Positions 12,553 through 25,933 of a DNA stretch of 64,000 bases are shown piece by piece (positions within the stretch are counted from its first letter, which is position 1; each line of letters starts with the position of its first letter). The notes below the pieces were generated by a model that ran no database searches, was not told where the DNA came from, and worked only from the letters and a program-made list of their open reading frames with translations. A program made the translations under genes and the position numbers. Source of the DNA: Tubiluchus corallicola. Taxonomy: Eukaryota > Priapulida > Priapulimorpha > Priapulimorphida > Tubiluchidae. The stretch is from contig JAQGDQ010000014.1 in NCBI GenBank assembly GCA_030141605.1, positions 951,001 through 1,015,000 on the forward strand, in the 5' to 3' direction.

Positions 12553-15500
12553 GTGCTTGTAATTTACAATGCTTGTTAATGTCTTGATTCGAGTCTCAAT
12601 AGTTAATATGATGTGAATTATTTTTTTCGTGATTTTACATTTTAGTATGACTTTCGGTTAGCAGATTCTTTCAACCGCAAAGAGGAAAGCACTTTCTAAT
12701 TCTACTGAAACTGCAATATCGTCTATGCAAATTAAGGTAATTTCTGTGAGTTTAGCCTGCGGAAAAATCCATCGTTACATTTGAAAATGGCTGCATTGGT
12801 TGAATATCAAACAGCGCGCGAATTTGCAAAGTGCGCGTAGTGGAGTTTATTGGCGATTTGGCTAAAAGGTGCGGAGTTTTATGAGTTTTTGCTCTGTTGG
12901 TTTCAGAATTTTATCCACGCGGCTCGCTAGCAGCGAGTTTTGTGATTGTGGGAATATTGTCACATGTTATTTGCGGTGCACAAGTTTTCCTAGCATTCGT
13001 GCTGTTGGTCTAATAATAGTTGCTTAATAGCAGCTGCTTATTTGAATCTTTGATTTTTGGTAAATCACGAAAACACAGTAAATTCCAAAACAAATCTTAC
13101 AAAGCCGTGAGACTTGTCATTAATGGTGATCGAAGACATTTATTCCAAATATTTTAGCAACGCCATTTAGTTCTTAACTTGTGCACAATGGCAACAGTAT
13201 TTTCATAGGAGTTGTCAAGTTTATGTTGAATACTCAAAACAAAATCAAATCAAAAAATTTCTTTAAATTATTTAAAAAATTAGTGCATAATTATGCAAAA
13301 AATACATTTTTAGCAAATTACCAGTTCAAAATAATTAACTATAAAAATAATCAAATTAACATTTAATAATTTAGGTGACCAAGAATCCTAAAAACTTATA
13401 AAGACCATTGATAATGAACTATATAAAAAGACAATAAAACGTATTAATAAATATCCACATACAATAATTAGATGGCAATTCAATGTTAGTATATTAAGAG
13501 AAAAGAAAAAGAAAAAAAGAAAAATTGTAAGCTCAATTTGTTAGCTTCGTCCACAATTTTGTATTATCGGCAGACCTCCTCCAGTTTATTTCAAATGAAC
13601 TGGAACTTAACCCTATTTTTAAATCAATGCTTTTTACGTAGAGAGAGGGCCACGAGATGCGTCAGATCTATTCGGTGTTTTGTACTTTCAGGGGAACAAT
13701 CTTAAAAATGGAACATGTAGAAGCAGACACTTTAACCTTCGAACATGCAAAGTCAACCAACCATCCAGAGATTGCCACCTCTTTATATTGCACTTTACAT
13801 AATAACTTCTTTACACTGTACTAAATAACTAAATATATTAAACTGTTTATTTATTTATTTAGTAAATTTATTAAACGAAAAGGTTTAGGTTAAGCTATGC
13901 TGATAACTTAACACTAATGCATATCAGTAGTTGTTACCGATTATTAATGACGTCACAGTCAGTTTTTAAATCTGCGGATTTCGTTTATTGATCATCTTCG
14001 TAATGTGCCTAGACTTGAATATTGAAATAAACTTATGATAAGTTTATTTAAATAAATAAATAATTATGAGCACGAGAAAATTTTCCAAAGGTGTGATGTG
14101 GTTGTCGTGATATCACGAAAGTTTGTCATATTTATGACGCAACAGCAAGTTCTGCAGATGGCAGTAAAATCTATATAGGCCTTCAGTCCCCACACACAAG
14201 CCGAGTCATTTTTAAAAAGTTCATTCGTATTCACGTTAATAATAATTTGAACGTTGATAACGTATGTCATACAGATGTTAGATTTATGTTTTTCAAGTTT
14301 ATTTATGATTACACTGAAAATTTACACTGAATCTGTGAGAAAAATGCATATGAATACGGCAAATTACTAATCCGTAATAACAGTTTAGACTGAGGAAACC
14401 TTGGCATGGCAATACTGCCTTATTCTGTTTCTGATGGCCATGGTAAATTTTGCACCAAATAAAATTCTGTTAAAATATTTTAATTATAAATAATAGACTT
14501 ACGAATGCACTTAATTCATTTAAATGTGAAATAATCACATTAAAGATATGCAAACTTGAAATGCGGCACATGAAGAAAAAAATCCAGCAACACATGACAA
14601 AATCATTTACAACTGAATATCAAAAGCGCCAGAACGCTCTAACACTATAAAACATGCTTAGCAGCGTTTCTTTAATTATTGAACGTGAATATTTTTCTGC
14701 CCTCTTGTACACATCCCATTTACAAAGTAATCAATGAAGACATCTCTCTGTTAGCGTACTGAATTTACACTCGAGTCTTTTTTGCTGCGTCTGATAAGCA
14801 GAACTAATCTTGTTATGTTAAAATTGAACAGTCGATGATGAAGAGTGGCTTCGTCGCATTCCCTCGTGAAGAGTGGCTTCGTTGCATTCCCTCAAGCCGA
14901 GAGATAAAAGAAAAATTAGAAACTGCAGCAGGAGCCTTGTTATTTCATAATTACTTATTAAAAACGTGCTTGCATTAACACGGCACAACACGTAAGATAC
15001 ATAGTTAGAAAAAAAAACAAAAACAAGAAAGCAATAGTAAATGAGGAAGACCCATAGGTGTGTTAGGAGATACCCTCAGACATAATAAAATTAGGGCTAT
15101 AATCATAAAACTATCGCAGCAGGTAGTAGCCAAAAGTTTACATTTTGTAAAATGCACCCTTGGTGTCCGTTCTTTGCAATAAACGTTGTTTGCAAAGTTG
15201 AACGAGGGCTATATCCTGTCCTTCAAAAAGCTGCAGAAATGACTTTCAAGTATGGTTTAACAATCGACTTGAAACTAAAAAACACAATGTTTTTAAATGC
15301 CTACAAGGATCTTAAGCTCGCTAGACAACTTCTGTTGCAAATGCGAACACCTTGAACACACCAATGACTTAAAAAATTCTAGAAAAAGGGTAGAATCAAC
15401 TATTTTAGAAGAAATACAAACGATGATAGACAATGCTTGTTGGAAGAAAAGGAAGTGGGAAGAATAAGTTATAGTTTAAGCAACTGTTGTAGATAAACTG

Positions 15501-15879
15501 CATTTCATATTTACTTGTCCAAAACAATAAGAGAAAACATGAAGATGACTTTACAAGCAGAGAGCAGACGGGTTTGGAAGAGTGTCACGGGGGTTGTGAG
15601 CCTCCTGGCCTGGAGAAAAGTACATGCTAAGTGTAAGTTAGCACTAAAGGCTAGTTAGCCATTTACACTACAATAATACAGGACTAGTAAAGGCCGCGCA
15701 AACATTTTGCGTATAAATTGACATTCTATCTAGTGTTCGTTTATTTACCTTATACAAAGCCAGCAACAGCTTTTACTGAATTAAAGTTACAGGCAGAGTA
15801 CAATGGAAGGACGTCAGAACAATGGCTTTGCGTCAGCAGCATTTCAAGCGAAAATCGCCCGAAATGGAACCCTCTAATC
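12553..15879. other. No gene recognised
   Basis: AT-rich, with short incidental open stretches only. A direct repeat of GAAGAGTGGCTTCGT occurs around 14838-14885. Confidence 0.5.
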
Positions 15880-16372
15880 AACTCGTCACGACTCCTTATG
15901 GTGGAGGTTTCCTAAAATGCAGCCCACACCGGCGTGTAGCCCTGTTCTTCTTTCTAAAGAGCTATGTATCTCCTTCCAAGAGTCGCACAAGGTGCCGCTA
16001 GAACGGTTTTTCCAAGTCAAAATCTGGAAAAAATCGGGAGATGGGACCAGAAAAATGGCCAGTTACGGGACACCATTATCAGCACCGCCATCGGCCCGTT
16101 CCCGTTCTCCAGAAATAAGACGCATAAGTTTTGCAAAAAACGGCCGAAAAATCGCCATTTTAGAGGTTTTTCGCCCCCGTTCGTCCCGGTGGAACCGTTT
16201 CGAAAAATAAACCCCTAATGAAAAGACACTAGATCGAGACCTTTCGTTTGACATATAGATCAGATAATGGTGCCATCGTCGGAGCTGCAGTCTCATATTA
16301 TTCGGTGGTATGTTCGGTGGTATACGATGGACGAACACCCAAATAACGAAAAACATGTATATGCCCTGGTGC
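15880..16372 (-). repeat. GC-richer block, possible SINE body
   Basis: This ~490-bp block is more GC-rich than its neighbours and lies downstream (on -) of the tRNA-like head. Overlapping short open frames on both strands look incidental. No terminal repeats or target duplication were found, so the extent and the link to the tRNA-like head are inference. Confidence 0.35.
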
Positions 16373-16458
16373 TGGTAGCCGCTGGTCTCGAACCTGAGAG
16401 AACACCCACTAAATCTTAGTGCTTGTAGTCTGCAGACTAGACCACTCGGTCATCGAAC
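16373..16458 (-). repeat. Class II tRNA-like sequence (tRNA-derived SINE head)
   Basis: On - it has an A box TGACCGAGTGGTCTA, a long variable-arm-like hairpin CACTAA-GAT-TTAGTG and a perfect B box GGTTCGAGACC, as in tRNA-Leu/Ser. The acceptor strands do not pair and the T stem has mismatches, so it is a tRNA-derived retroposon head or a pseudogene rather than a functional tRNA. Confidence 0.6.
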
Positions 16459-17259
16459 ACAAGATACAGTTAATGCAAAATAACTGTTTGTGATCAACTA
16501 ATAGAATAGCAAGTAGACCAGGACGAAATCACCCAAGGTCATCATTTTTGAGCAGTCATCAGATACTTCATGCAGCCAGTCGGACAACTCCTACTTGTCA
16601 ACTAAACAGTATGGTAGCTAGCCAGTCAGTCACGCTTATCAGCTACACAGCTAACTAGTCGTTCACTGCTTCAAGTTCCTGCGACGATCCAAGCATTTCC
16701 GCGACAACTGAAAGATTTTCGGATGAATTTCTAAATTTAATAGAAACCGAGTTTAATACATCTCTCTTCCTCTCAAGAGGCAGCACTTTGTCTGAAACTC
16801 TACCCACTCAAGGCCCGATGACAACAGAACGCTTTTTAGTTTAATTAATTCAGCACTCGAGTGATAAGCAACTCGGCGTCACGCTTGCTAAATACTGAAA
16901 TATAATTGATGAAAGAGATTTTTAAAAATTCCAAACTTTTTCAGCAGTTGCTTTTATTGAATTTTTATTTTCAAGTGTGTGTTGTGCAGGTTATGTTTAA
17001 CAAAGTTGTAATAGTATTTTTTGTGGCTTTCATTAACTGCTCTGACGCATGGAGCTTAAAGAGTGTGCATTCTTGTGGCCCTTAGTTGTGACAGCCATAT
17101 TTTTTATACATGCAAAACAATTTTGCGAAAGTTTATTAGTTAAAAGTGATTACTGAAAATTTTCAAACTCACTTGGAAGAACAAAAATAAAAAACTAAAA
17201 GAATTTGAATTGTGGGACTTATTCTAAATTGCGCGTGCCAAGTACCGATTTTTTTAGAT

Positions 17260-17362
17260 CTTAGTTATTGTTATTGTTGTCTGCTGCTGTTGCTGTTGGT
17301 GTTGCCGCTGCCGTTGTCGTTATCGTTATCGTTGTCGTTGTTGTTGTGCTGCTGCTGCTGCC
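17260..17362. repeat. TTG/CTG-rich trinucleotide tract
   Basis: Imperfect TTG, CTG, TCG and TTA triplets, ending in a short CTG run. Confidence 0.8.
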
Positions 17363-17496
17363 ATAGTGGAATATAGAGCTGCCTAGTTACATAACTCCAA
17401 ATTATAATTACAAAAAAATATTGGGCTAATACTACACGCATAAACAATTGATTTAATTGTAAGATTTAAATTTTGTATTTCAACGACAACAAGACT

Positions 17497-17745
17497 GTTA
17501 TTGTTACTGCCTTTCTGTTGTTATGCTGTTGTTATTGCTGCAGTGGTTAATTATGTTGCTGTTGCTGATATAAATGTAGCCCGTTATAGTTGTAATTGTT
17601 GTTGTTTTTGCTGTTCATGCTGCAGATGCTGTTGTCATTGTTGCTTGTGTTTGTTGTCCTTGTCGCTCCTGCTGCTACTGTTGTTGTTGTTGTTATTGTG
17701 GTCGTTGTCACTGTCACTGACATTGTCACTGTTACTGCTTTATTA
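17497..17745. repeat. TTG/CTG-rich trinucleotide tract
   Basis: Degenerate (TTG)n with CTG and TCA variants. The Leu/Cys-rich + frame and Thr/Asn-rich - frame follow from the triplet repeat. Confidence 0.8.
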
Positions 17746-18194
17746 TAGCTTGTGTTTACATGTCAATCTACACAGTATTTATGGCGAGCAAATTATTATT
17801 ATGGACGCAATTTTCCTAACCCCACAGTATTAGAATCCCCTGTGTCACTTGGCATCCTTTCTCTATTTACGCCATTTTGCCCATGTTGTTCGCTCAGTAA
17901 TTGATGCTTCCCTGCAGCAATTATCTTCTGAAACTATCAAGCTTTTTAATTAATCTGCAAGTGTTAGAGATGGCGTTATTTCGCCTCCAAAAGTTTTATC
18001 ATGGTTTCCAAATTCTTCCGCTTTATCTCTGTGGCGTGAGAGACGAGTGTAAATGATGTTTTAGCAAGCACAGTTTTGTAAATTTTACCTCCTCCCTTTA
18101 AAATGATGCAAAAACAAAGTTACTGATGCTGATTGAGAAGGACTGAGAAAAAGAAAAGGAAACGAGCGAACGTGCTAGCGAGCGATCGAGCAAG

Positions 18195-18335
18195 CAACCA
18201 AACAAACAAACGAATGCAAGGTTAATTATCAACCTGGCAGGTAGGCAAGCAAGGAATAGAAAAATTAACAAATAAATAAACAAACAAACAAGCAAACAAA
18301 CATACGGATGGACGGACGGACTGACAGACAAACAG
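18195..18335. repeat. CAAA/GGAC-type tetranucleotide tract
   Basis: Degenerate CAAA, AAAT, GCAA and GGAC tetramers in several short runs. Open frames on - are low-complexity shadows. Confidence 0.7.
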
Positions 18336-18840
18336 AAACGATATTTTGAATTTGGACGTCAGTTTCGAATTGAAATGATTATTTATCACTTGGATCGGTG
18401 AATTTTCTCTCAGTATATGTTTCTGTTGGGGTTGTAGCTCATCATAGCTAGAAAATTCCCTAGTAACTTTCCGATGTGTAAGCAGACACAAGCAATTAGT
18501 GGTGCATACGATGGATTGTTTATTGCTTTGGAAACTGACGCATTTTCAACGCTTTGCCGCTGTTCACTACTCACCATATTCCATTATTATTCTTAGTACC
18601 ATATTGAAATATTGCAAATTCTAAGTAAAATGATTTTAGTTAAATCAAAGGGAAGCTGTTTAGAATGGGGTCGAAGGACATGCAAAAATTGCTCAGTCAG
18701 GCAGGGTAACTCACTGATCTTTCTAATTTTAGACGGATTTGCTGTTTAAAGAGCAGTGTGCGCATACTTCTTCCTCCTTACAACTCTTATAGTTATTGTA
18801 GTATCGCATCATTGCATTTGTTGTTATAAAATAAATTTTA

Positions 18841-18966
18841 TTCTATTCTGTTCTGTCCTGTTCTGTTTTGTTCTGTTCTGTTCTGTTCTGTTCTGTTCTG
18901 CTCTGCTCTGCTCTGCTCTATTCTATTCTATTCTATTCTATTCTATTCTATTCTATTCTATTCTAT
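18841..18966. repeat. Pentanucleotide TTCTG then TTCTA microsatellite
   Basis: TTCTG-type units (with CTCTG variants) pass into TTCTA units: about 25 pentamers in all. Confidence 0.95.
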
Positions 18967-21900
18967 ATTAAATGTATAATTTATTCCACAGACCCTAATA
19001 GACCTATTTATAATGCCAAATAGGTGGTGGCCCTAATTTAGGCCAGAAAATAGCAAACTATGTTAATAATAAACGGTGTATGTAAGAAATTAGTGATGTT
19101 TTCACGAGCTTAATTTGTAACATCTTTGCAGCCAGTTTTTGGAAAGAATCGTACCTATATTCACAATAGTTTAAATTGTTCATATTTATTTTACAAGATT
19201 TTAGTTCAACATCATGATTGATGGTACGTGATGGAAAAACACTTGAGGTGATTCAACATTTTCTCTTGATGGCACAAAATATGTGGTTTGGAAAGGTAGC
19301 ACACCAAAATCATTATGGCCAGTAACTGTGCCTCCTGTGATGAAGTCATAACCAGATGCAATTTTAAAGATTATCACAGCTCTTATTCTGGAGTAAAAGC
19401 ATGCAAATATTTCCATGCCACTACAGTATTATACAATGTTGTGCATAAAAGCAGTGCACAATAATTAGTTTGCGTTATGTTCCATGCTTGTGACGGGTCT
19501 TAACAATAACGAACAAAAAAAATCTGTAAATCTGACAAAGTTAAAATAAGGAACTGGACTGTATGAAACCAGCAACTTAGTTGTGGGAGTAATGATATAA
19601 CCTGCATAAAGTAAAGTAATTATTACCTAATAATTTTTATAAGTGCTGAAATATTAAACTTAGTGGAATAAAAATGGTCTAACACATCAGCCACTGACGA
19701 AGAAAACGACTGCGTCCTAATTGGATTATTTTGGTGCGATTCTCCAACACAATTTTCCATGTAATACATAAAAATTCAATCATTTTTTATTTGTTTTAAT
19801 GTCTTTTGTGGTAAAGATATTAATTTTAGTTTACTTGGTGTTTTCATTTGCACGATTATGGCAGTTTTGGTTTGTAAAATACGTACTTCTCTAGTGTAAC
19901 ACTTTTGGTCCAATATCTCAAATTGCTCAAGGGTGGCGCAGGGCCACCCTCTTATATTCCTAAAGAGCGCAATGAGAAAACCGCTGAGAAAAAAGCTTAC
20001 GCGAAAAATGCAACGTTCACCCCCACCCGATGCCAGACAACGTTCCTTGTTTAAATTCCCAACTTAATTAATAGCGTTTACTTTAATATAAAATAAACTC
20101 GTCTTCTTGTGTGTTGTCCTAATTTCTTTAATTTTGTTTGTTTTATGACTGAATTAGAACAAAGCAGAACAAACAAAAAGTTTTTGTTTTCCAGTTCCTT
20201 AATTACCTGGCATGAGTTCGCATGTAGCATCCACTTTATTGCAGCTAATATACAACATGTAGCGTATCTTTTAATTACGTGTATATTTACTCAGATAACA
20301 AGTGCGCTATTACAAGCAATTTGAAATTAGCGAATTATTCTTGCTAATGGCAAGCTATTCAGTATTTCTATTTGGGTTAATTAAAGCCGCTAATTGGATG
20401 TCATTGAGCGAAAAAGAAGCTATAAATCTGAGAATGCTGAGAGCGAGATTTGTGAACTTCAACGCATATTAATCGACAATGAAGTTACTTGCGTATTTTT
20501 GGTGGAGATTCAGAGAATGGGAGGGGGCAATAATGAGGGTGAAGTTAGGGAGAAAACGAACAGCAAAATATGAAGGAGAAGAAACTGGGGAGGGAACGGT
20601 TTAAAAATGAAAAGCGTGAAAGTGAGCGAAAAGAAATTTGGAATGAGACTGGGAAGAGGTAATTATAGTAATAGCAATGAAAATCGGAAGGATCGACAGA
20701 GGATGAGAATGAGAGCGAAGAGCCTACATGAGGATGAGACAGCGAGACAAGAGTTTGACGTACTGGGCCAACGCAGCAGCGGTTATGCTAAATTGTTTCA
20801 GTGAGTTTCCTGAAGGTATACTACATACACTTGCGTCACTTGCGTCATCTCACGTGTCCAGGTTGATATTAGACTGCTATCGTTGTGTCCTGGTTGCACG
20901 TTTGGCATTTTTGCATTCTGTAGCATCAATATCCGACTCTGCAATCTCGATGGTTAATGATTAATTACAATAAAGCTCATAAAACACAAATGAGACATTT
21001 ATTGCCTTAATGTCCTAGCTTAATCAAATCTCTAGTACAACAACTGAAGCCAAATGGCCGTATTTCCTCAGCAATAATAAAATGGCGGAGCAGGATATTG
21101 TATTTCCTAATCGTTCCATGTATTTACGACCATCAAAATTCGATCATTCTAGCGTACAGCGGAGAAACCACGATTACTGCATTTCACTTTAATAAATTGG
21201 ACGCAGGACAGTTTAAAAATGCAATTGCATGTAAAAGGACAAGAACAAGAACAACAATGCAAGCAAGTATAAGGCGTCCTATTCAGGGAATTAAAAACAC
21301 TTTCTACTAACAAATACATTACTGCATGATTATAAATTACAATCTTCCTCATTTTGAACCTGAAATTCATTCTAAGTATCATAATAAACAGTAGACATGC
21401 AAAAAGGTTTCATCATTTTTCTGCAAGCACACGGCAGTGCGTTATTATTATTTCTAGAAAAGCATCGTAAACTGAGTTTGCATTACTGTCAAATAGGGCT
21501 ATAAAACGCCATTACGTGACAGTTTATATTCTTGTGCGAGCTGAAAGCTTGTTATGCAATCAAAACAAAATGGTTTTGTCTCACGGACGTACCTGGTAAA
21601 ACAGCTGCGCTTTCTGCCTCGATACCAGAGCAGACGTTAAAAAAGCCTCTGGTTCACCATAAATTACACGCGCTACTGTATAAAACTGTATTAATTAGCA
21701 CAATTTCAAAGCTCATGATAATTGGTCTTTATTAACAAACTTCTATTTTAACTAACTTTTATTTATACTGTATTTTACACAGTAGTCATATTTATATTCA
21801 TGGACTTTCAGCATCTTTATATTGCTAAAGACTGAATTATTATTTTTTGTAGTAAACATGCTTACGCTGGTTCAGTATATGGTACAGAAGTTAGTTTTGC

Positions 21901-21990
21901 TATTAGATAACAATAACAGTGCATACTTACACTATAATGTTTGATTAAGCGTAATTTGTTTTACTGAACATTAGCGCTAACAGCTATCAT
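18967..21990. other. No gene recognised
   Basis: A purine-rich tract (20520-20760) and scattered short frames were inspected. None shows family motifs. Confidence 0.5.
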
Positions 21991-22022
21991 ACGCACGCAC
22001 GCACGCATGCACGCACGCACAG

Positions 22023-22050
<28 letters not shown>
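21991..22050. repeat. ACGC then AC microsatellite
   Basis: ACGC tetramers with one ATGC are followed by about 14 AC units. Confidence 0.93.
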
Positions 22051-22053
<3 letters not shown>

Positions 22054-22599
22054 GACACATATATACGTATATCCAAATATATATTACGTCTTATTACATA
22101 TATATTATTTATGATGTGCACTGAAAACATTATATTCACTAATTCTTTTATTTGTCATGTTCAAATAATGGTTACTGATTACAGTAAAATGTAACAAAAT
22201 AATTAGTTCAATTTGCGTCTTTTTTTCGATTTTATTTTCTCCTTCCTTGGAAACCGGCATGTGGGAATGAACATGCCGGAATGAACGTATAGACAATATG
22301 GTGGCAGATGTTTCTTATTTATTTCTTTATCTAGAACACCGCAAATATAAAGAGAAAATTTAATAACGACTAGAATTACGTAAAAGTAAGCTTAACTGGT
22401 TCAAGATTGCAATACTACTCCTGGTATGATTTGAATAATGACATTTTTTTATGTGTACATTAACTCCAAACTCCATTGCTAATAAAATAACTACCATAGA
22501 CAGTGTGAATAAAACTAGATGATAAAATGAATATATGTCGTCTCTTTTTTATATCAAAAGGATGTCGTTCTCAACCGTTTAGTACTGGCTTTAAGCAAG

Positions 22600-23780
22600 A
22601 AGTACTTGCAAGACTTGGCAAGATATGCAAATCTTCCACATACTCGAGTTATTTCAATGCTTTAATGTATAAAATGGTGCAGCAGGGGCTCTATTTCTAC
22701 AGTCTATAAAGATGGCAAGTCACCGTAGAAATATTAGGCCCACCACATACTCAGCCACATCATATTATCGAAGATTTCATATTGCAAAGTATACTAATTT
22801 CCCGCTATGAAAATGTAAATAAGTCGGTTAACTTTATTACAGGGATAAAATCAAATTTGGAAATTTTTTTGCCTTAATTTTTAATGTCACATAATTTTTC
22901 GCCAGCTTACATGATGTCCTTTTACGTCAGATTGGCGTTACTTTGTACCATCCTGACACAAATGATGCAGACAATAATGTGTTACAATAATGCTAGGAGT
23001 ATTCAGTATTTATAGTCAATAGTTCGACGTTACGTCCTTATCAAGAAGCATTTCGTATTTCCCATTCGTTGGTTCTACTGGGACAAAAAGGTGTGTTGTT
23101 CTAATGTTGAATATACGTAATTTTATCATTACTGCAACGAAAGTGGACTTTTAATCTTTGCAAAATTGTGTGAAAAAGCAAAGTTGTGAGACTCAAGTTT
23201 CCACAGTATAATTAAATTTCATTAGAGATTCCACAGAACTAGAATACTCAAGTGCGATTAATTAATCTATTTCACTTTCTTAATACATGTACACGTTAAT
23301 GCAGGCACAGGTACAGGTATAAATTTACAAACTTTACAACAATTGTATACTTTCTGTATATCATGTAGCAAAATTCCCCAGTCTTTCGACCTGAGTTTTA
23401 CGGAATTATTTTCGTAATTTCGTAAAAATTATTTTCCTTCTAGAAGCCACGAGATACGTTAATTATAGTGTCAGCCAAGCCCTGAGATTCATCACTATAG
23501 ATGCTTGCTATAAAACGACATCCGCGTGAGGAAATTAGTTCTTAAAACGGTTCTTCAAGAAACAAATTATAAAAATAAATATGTTATAAAACTATGCACT
23601 AAAATTAATATCAGGTTTCTCACACGAATCATCAATGCCCAGAACAAACAATCACTTTGGAAATAATTCCATAGCAAAATACGCCGTCCAGCTCTGGAAT
23701 TCACTGCCACTCGAACCGCATTGAAAACCAAGGTAAAAACATTAATGATGCCTAGATTTGGGTACGCAACTTACACACTA
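22600..23780 (+). mobile_element. Heavily decayed LINE remnant
   Basis: Near 22690-22730 the frame reads TVYKDGKSP, like the RT entry motif (P.YK.G...NYRPI). Near 23645-23710 another frame reads NSIAKYAVQLWNSLPLE, the common C-terminal LINE motif (WNSLP). The middle cannot be read. The extent is approximate. Confidence 0.6.
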
Positions 23781-25102
23781 ATGCAGAATTCATTTGCCCC
23801 AGGCCTTATTAAAACGACTTGTTGAAAGTTACTTTGTAAATATGCAAAATATGTAAAGTTTAAGTTGAAAGTTATATTTATTTTTGTACATGTAGTTTAA
23901 ATTTCGCAATGACGATATTTTATTTTTGTACCTGTAGTTTAGATTTCGCTCTGACGCATTTGTCGCCAACAGAGTACGTTTTTTCAACTTTTACTGATCG
24001 AGTATCTCAATATTTTGTGAAGATTCTCAAAATTATTATGGCAAATAAAGATGTTACTTATTTACTTACCTGTAGTGCGCATCCAACTGTTATTGTTATG
24101 GTGGCGGCTAAGAGATCCAGGGTTTAAATCTGGATCAATCAAACCATGTTGCAGACAAATGTTGTAGATGAAAAAAATAGACCAAGCAGAAAATGAAGGT
24201 GAAAACTAGGCAGAGTCATTTCATGCGTTCGTCATGCTGATAATAATTACGGAACAGATGCTAAGGTGTAACACGCAGCTGAAAATCAGTTCACTGAACC
24301 GACTAGGCCATTTCATTCCAGCTTGGCATTTCACCGCCGTAACAAAATTATATTTAAAACTAGAAGTTTCTGGGACTAAACATCGTATAGTAGCTATACA
24401 TCTTATAGTTGTCTGATGTATCTCATAACTATCAAATGAGAGTGTTAGAAAGATTAACGCTACAACAACGTTATAAAAAAACTCAGTGGAGCAGTCCGTG
24501 TATTGCCAATTATATAATACTATTCATATAGTATAATATATTGACAATACTGTTCAGGTCAAATGTTATGGAATAATACTTTCAACTAAATTGATTAATA
24601 CTAACTACTCGTAATACTATAAAAATAAAATAACTTCCGCTGTTGGTTTGCCGTCGCCGTCGTTGTTGTAACCACATCATTTCTGAGCACTCTCTTAGCT
24701 AAACTTTATCATCTTGTGAACCACGTTTAGATATTCAAAATACGATTGTAGGAATTCGCTTGTATAATTTGCAAAACTAATAAGACGTCCTACCTAGAAA
24801 CGTGACAAAATTGGAAATGTTCAAGTGGCTAGTAGAACAGAGGCATAATTATTTCCCAATGCAATCGTGCAAGTATTTAGTATTAATGTTAGAAGGCCGT
24901 ACAGCATTTATTATGTTGGTAGAATAAAGTGAGAAAATTATGCGGGATATGGCAAATGCCAACTAGTTTTTAGGCAACTGTAACCATTTATGTATTACAA
25001 TATTTGTTCTTCTAGTTTTTTGAAGTATTGTACTATCGAGAAATATGAAATACATATTTATCACCACAGCTGTTACTGCACTATTACTGCTGCTACTAGT
25101 AC

Positions 25103-25133
25103 TACCACCACCGCCGCCGCCGCCGCCGCCGCT
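25103..25133. repeat. ACC/GCC trinucleotide run
   Basis: Short ACC then about eight GCC units. Confidence 0.9.
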
Positions 25134-25549
25134 CTTGTTTTTCCAGAAAGTTTTATTTAATATTTAAAACTGCCTATTTAAACTCATTTGTACACCGTTG
25201 TAAATCCAACTTTCGAGTTATCTTATTCCTCTCAGGAGGGAATTCAAGGGTCTCTATTTGGGTGCACTTTTATCGTGAAGCCATGCACTTTGTCAGGTTG
25301 TCTGCACTGCTAAATTACAAAACCTGTCAGCATCACTGTGCTAGTTGTTTGATGAGGAAACACTATACGTGAAAATCGGAGGTGTGTAATTAACGCCTAG
25401 TGCTGACACATTACGAGAACACTATGACAGATGGCGCGGTGTGAAAACGGGATTTGGTTTCACAGCCAGGAATCAGAATGGGAATGGAGATTCACATTTG
25501 CGTCAAATCATGGCTTTGCACACAAAAAGGAAGCCATTGCGGCCAATGA

Positions 25550-25792
25550 TGTTGCTGTTGTTGTTGTTCTGTTCTTCTTGTTGCAGTTACTGCTGTTGGC
25601 GTTGCTGCTGATATTGCCGTAGCCGTTGCCGTTCTCGTTGGTGTTTTGGTGGTTGTTGTTTGTGTTGTTGTTGTGTTGTTCCGTTCTTGTTGTTGTGGCT
25701 GTTCTAGCTATTGCTGTTGTTCTCGTTGTTGTTGCTATTACGTCTGTTGTTATTGCTGATCTTGTTGTTGTTGTTGTTGTTGTTGTGGTGGT

Positions 25793-25824
<32 letters not shown>

Positions 25825-25933
25825 TGGTGGATGATGATGATGTCGTTTTTGTTGTTGTTTGTGCTGTTATAATTGTTGTCGTCGTTGCAGCTGCTGTTGC
25901 TGCTATGGTTGTTGTTGTTTGCTGCTGTTGCTA
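25550..25933. repeat. TTG/GGT/GGC trinucleotide array
   Basis: Nearly 400 bp of TTG-based triplets with a GGT-GGC core (25786-25826) and GAT units. Poly-Val/Ala (+) and poly-Asn/His/Arg (-) frames are consequences of the array. Confidence 0.9.

Noticed and set aside
12665-12736. 72-bp exon-like stretch with AG/GTAATT borders, considered as an N-terminal GOPC exon
   Set aside because: The peptide has no resemblance to the conserved GOPC N terminus; probably chance.
15917-16356. Overlapping 84-97 residue frames on both strands
   Set aside because: Several frames are open at once in a GC-richer repeat-like block and no family motif is present.
24075-24180. B-box-like GGTTTAAATCT with flanking GATCC inverted pair
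   Set aside because: No paired acceptor or anticodon arm could be drawn.
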